Counted from the first letter of the stretch, positions 1 to 4,178 are shown. The stretch is 5,047 nt of DNA from an uncultured Caulobacteraceae bacterium (GCA_937910255.1 CALEOQ010000427.1:1-5047); one strand, 5' to 3'. Numbers and translations: made by a program. The notes: generated by a model from the sequence alone, not told the origin.

Positions 1-148
1 GCAAGTAGCTGCTGAAGGGGGAGGCACGTGTGTGTGGGGTGGGTGTTGGTGGTGTGGGGCATGGAGCATGTCGTTTTTTTTTTTCAAGCAGAAGACGGCA
101 TACGAGGTTACGACGTGACTGGAGTTCAGACGTGTGCTCTTCCGATCT
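1..148. other. Sequencing artefact: low-complexity read-through plus reverse-complement Illumina P7/index adapter
   Basis: Bases 85-106 are the P7 flow-cell sequence (CAAGCAGAAGACGGCATACG and onward). Bases 107-114 occupy the index position, and 115-148 are the index-read primer ending in GCTCTTCCGATCT. Bases 74-84 are an 11-T run, the complement of the poly-A often called after a read passes the end of its adapter. Bases 1-73 are G/T-rich noise. Translated, the adapter gives the peptide VTGVQTCALPI, a well-known false protein segment in databases. No biological feature should be called here, and any ORF entering this stretch must be trimmed to start at base 149. Confidence 0.97.
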
Positions 149-213
149 CTGAGCCGGCCCGGCGCAAGCCCCGGCGACGTCGCCGCAGGGCCCCGGCCGG
201 AGGCGCGGCATGA
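149..213 (+). CDS. C-terminal tail of an upstream gene, probably a helicase (partial)
   Basis: After the adapter ends, one frame runs for 20 codons to TGA at 211-213 and encodes a very basic tail (EPARRKPRRRRRRAPAGGAA). The stop overlaps the ATG of the next gene at 210-212 as ATGA, a typical sign of translational coupling. In alphaproteobacteria the gene before this S4-domain protein is usually a superfamily II helicase-like protein with a lysine/arginine-rich C-terminus, which this tail would fit. Too little remains to confirm the family, so the helicase name is an inference from synteny and composition. The 5' part is missing because the contig ends. Confidence 0.5.
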
Positions 214-509
214 AGCCCGAGGCGGCCGAGGCCGTCGAGACCTGCCGGATCGACGTCTGGCTGTGGCGAGCCCGCTTCTTCAAGACCCGGTCCCTCGCGG
301 CGGCCTTCGTGGAGGGCAAACGGGTGCGTCTGACGCGGTCGGGCCAGGAGAGCCGGCTGGACAAGCCCTCGCGCAATGTTCGGCCCGGCGATCAGCTGGT
401 CTTCGCCGTGGGCGGCAAGGTCACCGCGGTGACCGTCGAGGCCATGGGCGAACGGCGCGGCCCGCCGGCCGAGGCCCGCACCCTCTATTCACCCTTGCAG
501 ATATACTGA
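210..509 (+). CDS. S4-domain RNA-binding protein, Hsp15/HslR-like
   Basis: The protein has 99 residues. Residues 13-70 form an S4 RNA-binding domain: RIDVWLWRARFFKTRSLAA is the diagnostic first half (R-x-D-x-WLW, then the helix that docks on RNA), and GKRVRL with RPGD form the later strand segments. The closest described relative is E. coli Hsp15, which binds free 50S subunits carrying a stalled nascent chain and helps recycle them. A cytoplasmic, ribosome-linked role is therefore likely but not shown here. At 99 residues it is shorter than the 133-residue E. coli protein and lacks its long basic C-terminal tail, ending in TLYSPLQIY. The ATG at 210 is supported by a GGAGG Shine-Dalgarno at 199-203, six bases upstream. 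It overlaps the preceding gene by four bases, so it is probably cotranscribed with it. Confidence 0.9.
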   Translation: MKPEAAEAVETCRIDVWLWRARFFKTRSLAAAFVEGKRVRLTRSGQESRLDKPSRNVRPGDQLVFAVGGKVTAVTVEAMGERRGPPAEARTLYSPLQIY

Positions 510-545
510 GCAGCATCAGAGGCGCAGACGCGCTATGGCCTCAGG

Positions 546-574
546 TTGACAAGGCGCCCCCGCGCCGTGAAAAA
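546..574 (+). promoter_or_regulatory. Possible promoter of fdxA
   Basis: TTGACA at 546-551 is a perfect -35 hexamer in the 122-base gap before fdxA. The only -10 candidate at normal spacing is the weak A-rich stretch around 568-574 (TGAAAAA). The -35 match may be chance. If real, the leader would be about 50 bases long. Confidence 0.3.
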
Positions 575-631
575 CCCGCGCCTCTAACACCCCCCGCGTC
601 CCCGTTGGCCGCGACCGGAGCTATTGTCCCG

Positions 632-973
632 ATGACCTATATCGTCATGGATCCCTGCATCAAATGTAAGTTCATGGATTGCGTGGAGGTGTGTCCGGTG
701 GACTGCTTCTACGAAGGCGAGAACTTCCTGGCCATCAATCCGGACGAGTGCATCGACTGCGGGGTCTGTGAGCCGGAGTGCCCGGTGGACGCCATCAAGC
801 CCGACACCGAGGACGATCCGGACGGCAAGTGGCTGAAGCTGAATTCGGAATATTCGCGGGTCTGGCCGAACATCACGGTCAAGGGCGACCCCCCCGCCGA
901 CGCTGAAGCTTTCGAGCGCGAAACCGGCAAACTGGAGAAGTACTTCAGCGAGAAGCCTGGCCGCGGCTCCTGA
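632..973 (+). CDS. fdxA: Seven-iron ferredoxin (3Fe-4S and 4Fe-4S), FdxA type
   Basis: This 113-residue protein is a close match in length and sequence to the FdxA/Azotobacter ferredoxin I family, small soluble electron carriers with one 3Fe-4S and one 4Fe-4S cluster. Cysteines lie at 9, 12, 17, 21, 25, 40, 43, 46 and 50. By comparison with Azotobacter ferredoxin I (shifted by one because the Met is counted), C9, C17 and C50 should hold the 3Fe-4S cluster and C21, C40, C43 and C46 the 4Fe-4S cluster. C12 and C25 match its free cysteines. The signatures CVEVCPVDCFYEG and CIDCGVCEPECPVDAI are intact. The family C-terminal extension is present, including VWPNIT at 78-83. The ATG at 632 is chosen because the family begins MTY and a GGAG lies at 617-620. 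The same frame stays open upstream, but that translation is non-coding and adapter sequence. A terminator hairpin follows directly, so it can be a single transcription unit. The electron partner cannot be read from the window. Confidence 0.96.
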   Translation: MTYIVMDPCIKCKFMDCVEVCPVDCFYEGENFLAINPDECIDCGVCEPECPVDAIKPDTEDDPDGKWLKLNSEYSRVWPNITVKGDPPADAEAFERETGKLEKYFSEKPGRGS

Positions 974-977
974 CCCG

Positions 978-1020
978 AGGCGGCGCCTGACCCTGCAGGT
1001 TCGGCGCCAAGCCTTTCTTT
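978..1020 (+). terminator. Rho-independent terminator of fdxA
   Basis: AGGC-GGCGCC at 978-987 pairs with GGCGCC-(AA)-GCCT at 1003-1014: ten pairs with a two-base bulge. A smaller inner stem can form around the TGCA loop (994-997). The tail TTTCTTT at 1014-1020 follows at once. It starts five bases after the fdxA stop codon. Confidence 0.65.
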
Positions 1021-1047
1021 CGGCTCGATTTTATGGTATCGTCATAC

Positions 1048-1085
1048 TCGACGTGGAGGTAAGCGGCTGTCGCTTGCCCCGTCGA
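1048..1085 (+). other. Strong RNA hairpin in the carD leader
   Basis: TCGACG (1048-1053) pairs perfectly with CGTCGA (1080-1085). Inside it GGTAAGCG (1058-1065) pairs with CGCTTGCC (1071-1078) with one G-U pair, leaving the loop GCTGT. The asymmetric internal loop is TGGA (1054-1057) opposite one C (1079). That is fourteen pairs in 38 bases. A GGAGG at 1055-1059 lies partly in the internal loop, and no credible start codon follows it at normal spacing, so it is probably structural. The G-U pair and the internal loop look like a folded RNA and not a DNA operator. Function is unknown. Confidence 0.6.
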
Positions 1086-1125
1086 TGAACAGAAGAGCCG
1101 TCGCCGGCCGAGAACGCCCGCCCAG

Positions 1126-1223
1126 GGCGAGGGTGTCTAAAGAGGTCTACTCCGTTCCCAGGATCGCCGTCCTTCGCGCACCCGCCGCGTTGTGGATTGG
1201 TTCGTCCCTGTGAGCGGCGTTTT
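1126..1223 (+). promoter_or_regulatory. Possible attenuator with competing stems ahead of carD
   Basis: CGCCGC (1183-1188) pairs with GCGGCG (1214-1219), followed by TTTT (1220-1223), a terminator-like arrangement 45 bases before the carD ATG. Its left arm is also part of a long-range stem: GGC (1126-1128) and GGGTGT (1131-1136) pair with GCACCCGCC (1178-1186). The two stems share 1183-1186 and cannot form together. A third stem, CGCCC/GGGCG at 1115-1119 and 1125-1129, competes with the long-range one. The T run is short and the terminator loop is long (25 bases), so this is a hypothesis. Confidence 0.35.
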
Positions 1224-1268
1224 CCTGACTCCGGATCGGCATTGCGGCGCATTTTGAAGGGTCTCGCA

Positions 1269-1784
1269 ATGAGCAAGAACGGTCTGGACTTCCAGGTTGG
1301 CGATCATGTCGTCTATCCGGCGCACGGCGTCGGCCAGGTGCAGGCGATCGAGACCCAGGACGTCGCCGGTCTTTCGCTTGAAGTCTATGTGATCACCTTC
1401 GACCACGAGAAGATGACCCTGCGCGTGCCCACCGGCAAGGCGCGCAGCTCGGGCCTCCGCTCCCTGGCCGAAGGCGACGTGGTCAGCCAGGCGCTGAACA
1501 CCCTGAAGGGCCGCGCCCGCGTCAAGCGCACCATGTGGAGCCGCCGCGCCCAGGAATACGAAGCCAAGATCAATTCCGGCGACCTGATCTCCATCGCCGA
1601 GGTGGTCCGCGACCTGCACCGGGCCGAGAACCAGCCGGAACAGTCCTATTCCGAGCGCCAGCTCTATGAATCGGCCCTGGACCGCATGGCCCGGGAAGTG
1701 GCCGCCATCGAGCAGATCGACCGCGACGCCGCCATCGTCATGTTGAACAAGTCGCTGCTGGTGAAGGCCTCGGCCGCCGCCTGA
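1269..1784 (+). CDS. carD: CarD/CdnL-family RNA polymerase-binding transcription regulator
   Basis: The protein has 171 residues. Residues 7-65 form the CarD_CdnL_TRCF domain (GDHVVYPAHGVGQVQAIE at 11-28), a Tudor-like fold that contacts the beta subunit of RNA polymerase. Residues 75-160 form the helical DNA-binding domain, including RTMWSRRAQEYEAK with W90. That residue matches the conserved tryptophan that wedges into the minor groove upstream of the -10 element. Family members stabilise the open complex, notably at rRNA and other growth genes. In Caulobacter the protein is called CdnL and is cleared by ClpXP during the stringent response. The C-terminus SAAA fits an exposed ClpXP-type tail. 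The ATG at 1269 has GAAGG at 1256-1260, eight bases upstream, and matches the family start. An in-frame TTG at 1197 would add 24 unconserved residues through the structured leader and is rejected. Codons are strongly G/C-ending. A strong terminator follows 26 bases after the stop. Confidence 0.95.
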   Translation: MSKNGLDFQVGDHVVYPAHGVGQVQAIETQDVAGLSLEVYVITFDHEKMTLRVPTGKARSSGLRSLAEGDVVSQALNTLKGRARVKRTMWSRRAQEYEAKINSGDLISIAEVVRDLHRAENQPEQSYSERQLYESALDRMAREVAAIEQIDRDAAIVMLNKSLLVKASAAA

Positions 1785-1810
1785 GCCTGCGCGCTTTCAG
1801 ACGATCAAGA

Positions 1811-1837
1811 CGCCCGGCCGCCGCGCCGGGCGTTTTT
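1811..1837 (+). terminator. Rho-independent terminator of carD
   Basis: CGCCCGGC (1811-1818) pairs perfectly with GCCGGGCG (1825-1832) around a six-base loop, followed by TTTTT (1833-1837). This is a textbook intrinsic terminator that separates the core block from the tRNA and accessory genes. Confidence 0.92.
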
Positions 1838-1869
1838 CGTTGGCCAGCCCGCCAATGCAGAGGTCTTAA

Positions 1870-1889
1870 GGGGGCTTGGCGCCGCCCCC
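1870..1889. repeat. G:C hairpin upstream of the tRNA gene
   Basis: GGGGGC (1870-1875) is complementary to GCCCCC (1884-1889) around TTGGCGCC. No T run follows on either strand, so it is not called a terminator. It lies 30 bases before the tRNA and could be part of its upstream control region, or chance in GC-rich DNA. Confidence 0.35.
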
Positions 1890-1918
1890 CGCCCCATGGC
1901 ATCGCTCCAGCCCAAGCC

Positions 1919-1995
1919 GGCCCGGTAGCTCAGCAGGACAGAGCAGCGGTTTCCTAAACCGAAGGTCAGGGGTTCGAGTCCCTTCCGGGCCGCCA
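1919..1995 (+). tRNA. tRNA-Arg, anticodon CCU
   Basis: A complete cloverleaf can be drawn. The acceptor stem GGCCCGG (1919-1925) pairs perfectly with CCGGGCC (1985-1991). The D stem is GCTC/GAGC (1928-1931, 1941-1944) with GG at 1936-1937 in the loop. The anticodon stem is GCGGT (1946-1950) with ACCGA (1958-1962), giving four pairs and a G-A mismatch at the 27-43 position. The anticodon loop TTCCTAA places CCT at 1953-1955. The T arm is AGGGG/CCCTT with loop TTCGAGT. The discriminator base is G1992, followed by encoded CCA at 1993-1995. The tRNA reads the arginine codon AGG, which is rare in GC-rich alphaproteobacteria. No clear promoter is seen upstream. Confidence 0.96.
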
Positions 1996-2158
1996 GCGCT
2001 GCAACAGCTCCAAAAGCCCTTGAAGCAGGCCCTCGGACGGGTAGGGTCTTCTGGTGAAAAAGTGCTGAGCCCCTCTCGCGTTCGCGCGAGGCTGACCACC
2101 CGGAGCGCGCTCGTAAGCGCACCCATTGGCTCGCCTTAACTTTCCCTAGGACAACCCC
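1996..2158. other. Non-coding gap between the tRNA and the hydrolase gene
   Basis: I see no coding frame that looks real here. It holds GCTG-CAA-CAGC (1998-2008) just after the tRNA, the UUCG-loop hairpin described separately, and GCGCT-CGTA-AGCGC (2107-2120). None is followed by a T run. No confident promoter was found for the hydrolase gene. Confidence 0.5.
2068..2093 (+). other. Hairpin with TTCG loop upstream of the hydrolase gene
   Basis: CTCGCG (2075-2080) and CGCGAG (2085-2090) pair perfectly around TTCG. AGC (2068-2070) and GCT (2091-2093) can extend the stem across a four-base bulge. No T tract follows, so it could be a processing or stability element of the transcript leader, or a weak tRNA 3' barrier. 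Confidence 0.4.
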
Positions 2159-2161
2159 GTG
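2148..2161 (+). promoter_or_regulatory. Shine-Dalgarno and GTG start of the hydrolase gene
   Basis: AGGA at 2148-2151 lies seven bases before GTG at 2159-2161. The next in-frame ATG (2192) has no comparable upstream site, so the GTG start is preferred. Confidence 0.6.
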
Positions 2162-3088
2162 AATACGACACCCCACGGCCCATCGGCTGCGATGGACGTC
2201 TACGCCCGCGCCCAGACCCTTGTGCCGATTTCCGCCAGCCGAAGGCTGAACCTCTGCATTACTGGCGAAGGCCCCATCACGGTGGTTCTTGCCGCAGGCT
2301 ACCTCGGCGTCACCCTGGATTGGGCGCTCGTGCAGCACCGGCTCTCGCGGCGGTTTCGCGTCGTCTCCTTCGACAATGCGGGCCTGGGTTTCAGCGATCC
2401 AGGGCCGGAGCCCAGAACCTCAGGCGCCATCGTTGCTGATCTGCGCGCCGCCTTAGCCGCGGCGCAACTGGGTCCACCTTACATTTTCGTCGGGCACTCG
2501 GCCGGCGGCATACGCATGCGGCTGTTTGCAGCCCTCTATCCTCAGGACTGCCTGGGCTTGGTCATGGTTGACTCCTGCTTCGCCGATTGGGAGCAGCGTC
2601 TCTATGGCGAACCAAGCCCTCACCTCGAACAAGAACGAGAGGTCTTCCAACGATTGCTGGAGTTGAGCTTGGCTGGGCGGCTCACCCCAGAAGCTGCGGA
2701 CTACAAAGCTCGCATTGCGGTGCCCCGCCCCGACCTCTCGCCGGCCATGAACGCGGCCTTCCACGACATGTGGACGCGCCCGTCCTACCTGCGCACGGCC
2801 ATTTCAGAGAGCCTCCATCTGCGGGCCTCAACCGCCATCGAGGCGGCGGCAGACCGGAGGCCGCTTGGCAAAACGCCGCTCGCCGTACTCAGCGCCACGG
2901 ACATGACGCGAAGCGCGTTCCTCGAAAGCGACGCGCAGACGGCGGCCTGGTTTGGCATGCACGATGAGCTCGCCGACCTATCTGAGCGCGGCTTCCGACG
3001 CCTGGTCGATTGCGGACACAACATCCCCATCGAGCACCCAAAGGCCGTCGTCGCTGCGGTCGAAGAGGTGGCGGCCATGGCGGGGTAG
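2159..3088 (+). CDS. Alpha/beta-fold hydrolase of unknown substrate
   Basis: The protein has 309 residues with the layout of the single-domain alpha/beta hydrolase superfamily. The strand VVLAAGYLG (42-50) precedes the oxyanion region. FDNAGLGFSDPGP (71-83) is the typical D-x-x-G-x-G-x-SDPGP segment. The nucleophile elbow GHSAGG (112-117) places the catalytic serine at 114. A cap region spans about 140-235. VLSATD ends at D248, the likely acid, and CGHNIPIEHP supplies the catalytic histidine at 287. The usual HGxxG oxyanion motif reads AAGYLG, so the substrate cannot be guessed. Esterase, epoxide-hydrolase-like and C-C hydrolase relatives all share these motifs, though an epoxide hydrolase or dehalogenase would carry Asp and not Ser at 114. 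No signal peptide is seen, so it is probably cytoplasmic. Many codons end in A or T around residues 155-190 (GAA, CAA, CGA, GCT, AAA), unlike carD and fdxA, which suggests accessory origin. It converges on the small - strand gene downstream. Confidence 0.88.
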   Translation: MNTTPHGPSAAMDVYARAQTLVPISASRRLNLCITGEGPITVVLAAGYLGVTLDWALVQHRLSRRFRVVSFDNAGLGFSDPGPEPRTSGAIVADLRAALAAAQLGPPYIFVGHSAGGIRMRLFAALYPQDCLGLVMVDSCFADWEQRLYGEPSPHLEQEREVFQRLLELSLAGRLTPEAADYKARIAVPRPDLSPAMNAAFHDMWTRPSYLRTAISESLHLRASTAIEAAADRRPLGKTPLAVLSATDMTRSAFLESDAQTAAWFGMHDELADLSERGFRRLVDCGHNIPIEHPKAVVAAVEEVAAMAG

Positions 3089-3200
3089 GGCTGGGGAGGA
3101 GGCTCAGCGCTCAGCTGACCCCTATCCGCTTCGCTGTGGAGATGAGCGCCGGATGGCCAAACAAGCCGTCGGCCGGGGGGCTCTAGCCAAAGCTGTGGTA
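3089..3200. other. Gap between convergent genes, no clear terminator
   Basis: The hydrolase and the - strand gene end face to face across 112 bases. A small hairpin TCAGC/GCTGA (3104-3108, 3114-3118) and GGCTCTAGCC (3178-3187) are present, but neither strand has a T tract after a stem. No gene is seen. Confidence 0.5.
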
Positions 3201-3518
3201 TCAGCTCCTGGTGGGCTCTGGCGTCCGGCGAATGTCGCGCCAGTAGACGTCAGCGACATCGGGGTCCACGTCGGCTGCTTGGGTGATGCGTCCGTAGAGA
3301 CCATCCGCGCCATCGCGCCGCGGACCGGAAATCCAGAAGCGCTCGCCGGTCGCAACGTCGTAAAAATTGGCCTTGAATCCGGCCCCCTTGAGGCTCTGGA
3401 AAGTCCGTCCTGCATAACTGAGCGTTGCGCCAGTCTTCGAGAACGTCACCCTCCCAATGCGGCCAACCGCGTCCAGGCCACCGGATTTGTCTTCGATGTA
3501 CATGATCCGCGAGCGCAT
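3201..3518 (-). CDS. Small conserved protein of unknown function (relatives often misnamed 1-deoxy-D-xylulose-5-phosphate synthase)
   Basis: The 105-residue protein begins MRSRIMYIEDKSGGL and continues with IGRVTFSKTG (21-30), TFQSLKG (39-45), FKANFYDVATGE (48-59) and FWISGPRRDGADGLYG (61-76). I recognise this as a widespread small family. Relatives are often labelled 1-deoxy-D-xylulose-5-phosphate synthase in databases. That name cannot be right for a protein of about 100 residues with no thiamine-binding or transketolase domain, since the real enzyme has over 600. The conserved aromatic and glycine residues suggest a compact beta-rich fold, but function is unknown. The ATG at 3518 is supported by AGGT at 3530-3527 on the - strand, eight bases upstream. 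An in-frame ATG at 3503 (M6) is less well placed. The gene diverges from the Imm32-like gene across a repeat-rich intergenic region and converges with the hydrolase gene. Confidence 0.85.
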   Translation of the reverse strand: MRSRIMYIEDKSGGLDAVGRIGRVTFSKTGATLSYAGRTFQSLKGAGFKANFYDVATGERFWISGPRRDGADGLYGRITQAADVDPDVADVYWRDIRRTPEPTRS

Positions 3519-3540
3519 TCAGCATGACCTACATTGCTAC

Positions 3541-3553
3541 CGGCTAGGAGCCG
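3541..3553. repeat. Perfect short inverted repeat in the divergent intergenic region
   Basis: CGGCT (3541-3545) and AGCCG (3549-3553) are perfect inverted copies with a three-base spacer, 22 bases upstream of the - strand gene's start. It could be a leader hairpin or half of an operator. Confidence 0.35.
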
Positions 3554-3592
3554 TGAAGACCCTGACAGCTGGTCGACCCAGGAGACCATCGA

Positions 3593-3628
3593 CAATGGGC
3601 TTGGGTCCATTGCGGAGCTCCGCAGCCC
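3593..3628. repeat. Overlapping inverted repeats, candidate operator
   Basis: CAATGG (3593-3598) is the inverted copy of CCATTG (3607-3612). It overlaps the perfect 14-base palindrome TGCGGAGCTCCGCA (3611-3624). GGGCT (3597-3601) and AGCCC (3624-3628) form an outer pair. The cluster lies near the middle of the 181 bases between two divergent genes, where a shared regulator would bind. No regulator gene is visible nearby. Confidence 0.45.
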
Positions 3629-3631
3629 TTC

Positions 3632-3661
3632 GTGACCGAAAGTAGACGGAACGCCTCTAAA
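3632..3661 (+). promoter_or_regulatory. Possible promoter of the Imm32-like gene
   Basis: GTGACC (3632-3637) and TCTAAA (3656-3661) each match four of six bases of the -35 and -10 consensus, with 18 bases between them. TCTAAACC also resembles the Caulobacter -10 type GCTANAWC. Transcription would start about 30 bases before the ATG. The palindrome at 3611-3624 would lie just upstream of the -35 element. Confidence 0.3.
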
Positions 3662-3699
3662 CCACAGGCAGCATACTGCTCAGATCCAAGGCGAATACA

Positions 3700-3996
3700 A
3701 TGAAGCCCCGAGTGACCGTGAGCGTTCAGCCCGATGGAACGTTTGAGATTGCGCTTAACGAGGCTGGCCGGGAACTCCTCGTCCAGGAACTGGAGGGACT
3801 AAGCCGCGAGTGGGACCACTTCCACCTTGATCACTACGACGATCCTGCGCTCGCCGACGCCACGGATGTTCCCCTCGCGGACCAGGCCTACAGTCCCGGA
3901 GATCGGGTGCTGCTGAACGGGAAGGTGCTGTTTCGTCCTGATGACTGGGACGCCGAGTATTTCCCGCATGTCCTCCGATCAGCCGGAGGCTCATGA
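3700..3996 (+). CDS. Small acidic protein resembling Imm32 immunity proteins
   Basis: The protein has 98 residues and is rich in Asp and Glu. Residues 4-20 alternate like two beta strands (VTVSVQPDGTFEIALN). They are followed by a helix EAGRELLVQELEGLSREW (21-38) and the motif DHFHL (39-43). This strand-strand-helix-DHFHL order resembles Imm32-type immunity-like proteins, in which a short DHFHL or similar motif is conserved. The second half, with YSPGDRVLLNGKVLFRPDDWDAEYFPHVL (64-92), extends beyond a minimal Imm32 domain. The link rests on motif memory and not on a profile search. No toxin or secretion gene is visible beside it, so an immunity function is not established. The ATG at 3700 has AAGG at 3688-3691, eight bases upstream. 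Its last 29 bases overlap a second small ORF starting at 3968. Confidence 0.75.
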   Translation: MKPRVTVSVQPDGTFEIALNEAGRELLVQELEGLSREWDHFHLDHYDDPALADATDVPLADQAYSPGDRVLLNGKVLFRPDDWDAEYFPHVLRSAGGS

Positions 3997-4117
3997 CCAG
4001 GCACCCCAAAAGGCCATACGCTACCTGGTGGCCGCCGTCTGGCGGGGCGGCACGGATGCCGAAACCTGGTCCCGGGTCGAAGCGCTTCGCCGCCGGCTCG
4101 GCATCGTTCCGGTCTAG
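3968..4117 (+). CDS. Small protein of unknown function, overlapping the preceding gene
   Basis: This 49-codon frame begins at ATG 3968, inside the Imm32-like gene, and ends at TAG 4115-4117. The product starts MSSDQPEAHDQAPQKAIRYL and has a likely amphipathic helical stretch AIRYLVAAVW (16-25), then TDAETWSRVEALRRRLGIVPV to the end. Composition is protein-like and most codons end in G or C. The competing frame from the ATGA at 3993 gives a proline/arginine-rich translation typical of an out-of-frame reading. The start is uncertain: an in-frame ATG at 3941 would add nine residues, and the nearest purine-rich site before 3968 is weak (GAG at 3955-3957). The overlap suggests translational coupling with the Imm32-like gene. 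I do not recognise the family. Confidence 0.55.
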   Translation: MSSDQPEAHDQAPQKAIRYLVAAVWRGGTDAETWSRVEALRRRLGIVPV

Positions 4118-4150
4118 CCCGAGCGGAGAGACAAAGCCTCTTTCCACTCC

Positions 4151-4178
4151 CTGCCGGCATCTGCGCAGCCGGCAGATG
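4151..4178 (+). other. Two mutually exclusive hairpins upstream of the methyltransferase gene
   Basis: CTGCCGGC (4151-4158) pairs perfectly with GCCGGCAG (4168-4175). Alternatively CATCTGC (4158-4164) pairs perfectly with GCAGATG (4172-4178). The two stems share bases, so only one can form at a time. As DNA it also reads as a direct repeat GCCGGCA at 4153-4159 and 4168-4174, fifteen bases apart. It sits in the 119-base gap before the methyltransferase start, about 50 bases from its Shine-Dalgarno. It could be an RNA switch or a repressor site. Confidence 0.45.

Noticed and set aside
28..213. A 61-codon + strand ORF over the left contig end
   Set aside because: All but the last 20 codons are adapter and low-complexity noise. 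Only 149-213 is kept as the tail of a real gene.
134..973. A 279-codon ORF ending with the ferredoxin
   Set aside because: It starts in the adapter and reads the S4 gene out of frame. The ferredoxin proper begins at 632, where the family N-terminus and a Shine-Dalgarno occur.
1085..1213. A 42-codon leader peptide candidate upstream of carD
   Set aside because: It has no Shine-Dalgarno, contains AGA/AGG/AAA codons unlike the neighbours, and starts inside a strong hairpin. It is more likely untranslated.
1197..1271. TTG start giving a 24-residue extension of CarD
   Set aside because: The extension is not family-like and overlaps the structured leader. The ATG at 1269 has a better ribosome site.
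1870..1889. Terminator call for the GGGGGC/GCCCCC hairpin
   Set aside because: No T run follows on either strand, so it is listed only as a repeat.
1972..1995. tRNA 3' end as an integration attachment site
   Set aside because: No second copy of this sequence and no integrase could be seen in the window.
1805..2338. Long - strand ORF across the carD terminator and tRNA
   Set aside because: It runs antisense through a terminator and a tRNA gene and has no recognisable motifs.
2952..3527. Long + strand ORF opposite the small - strand gene
   Set aside because: It is an out-of-frame reading of the hydrolase end and the antisense of a conserved gene with clear motifs.
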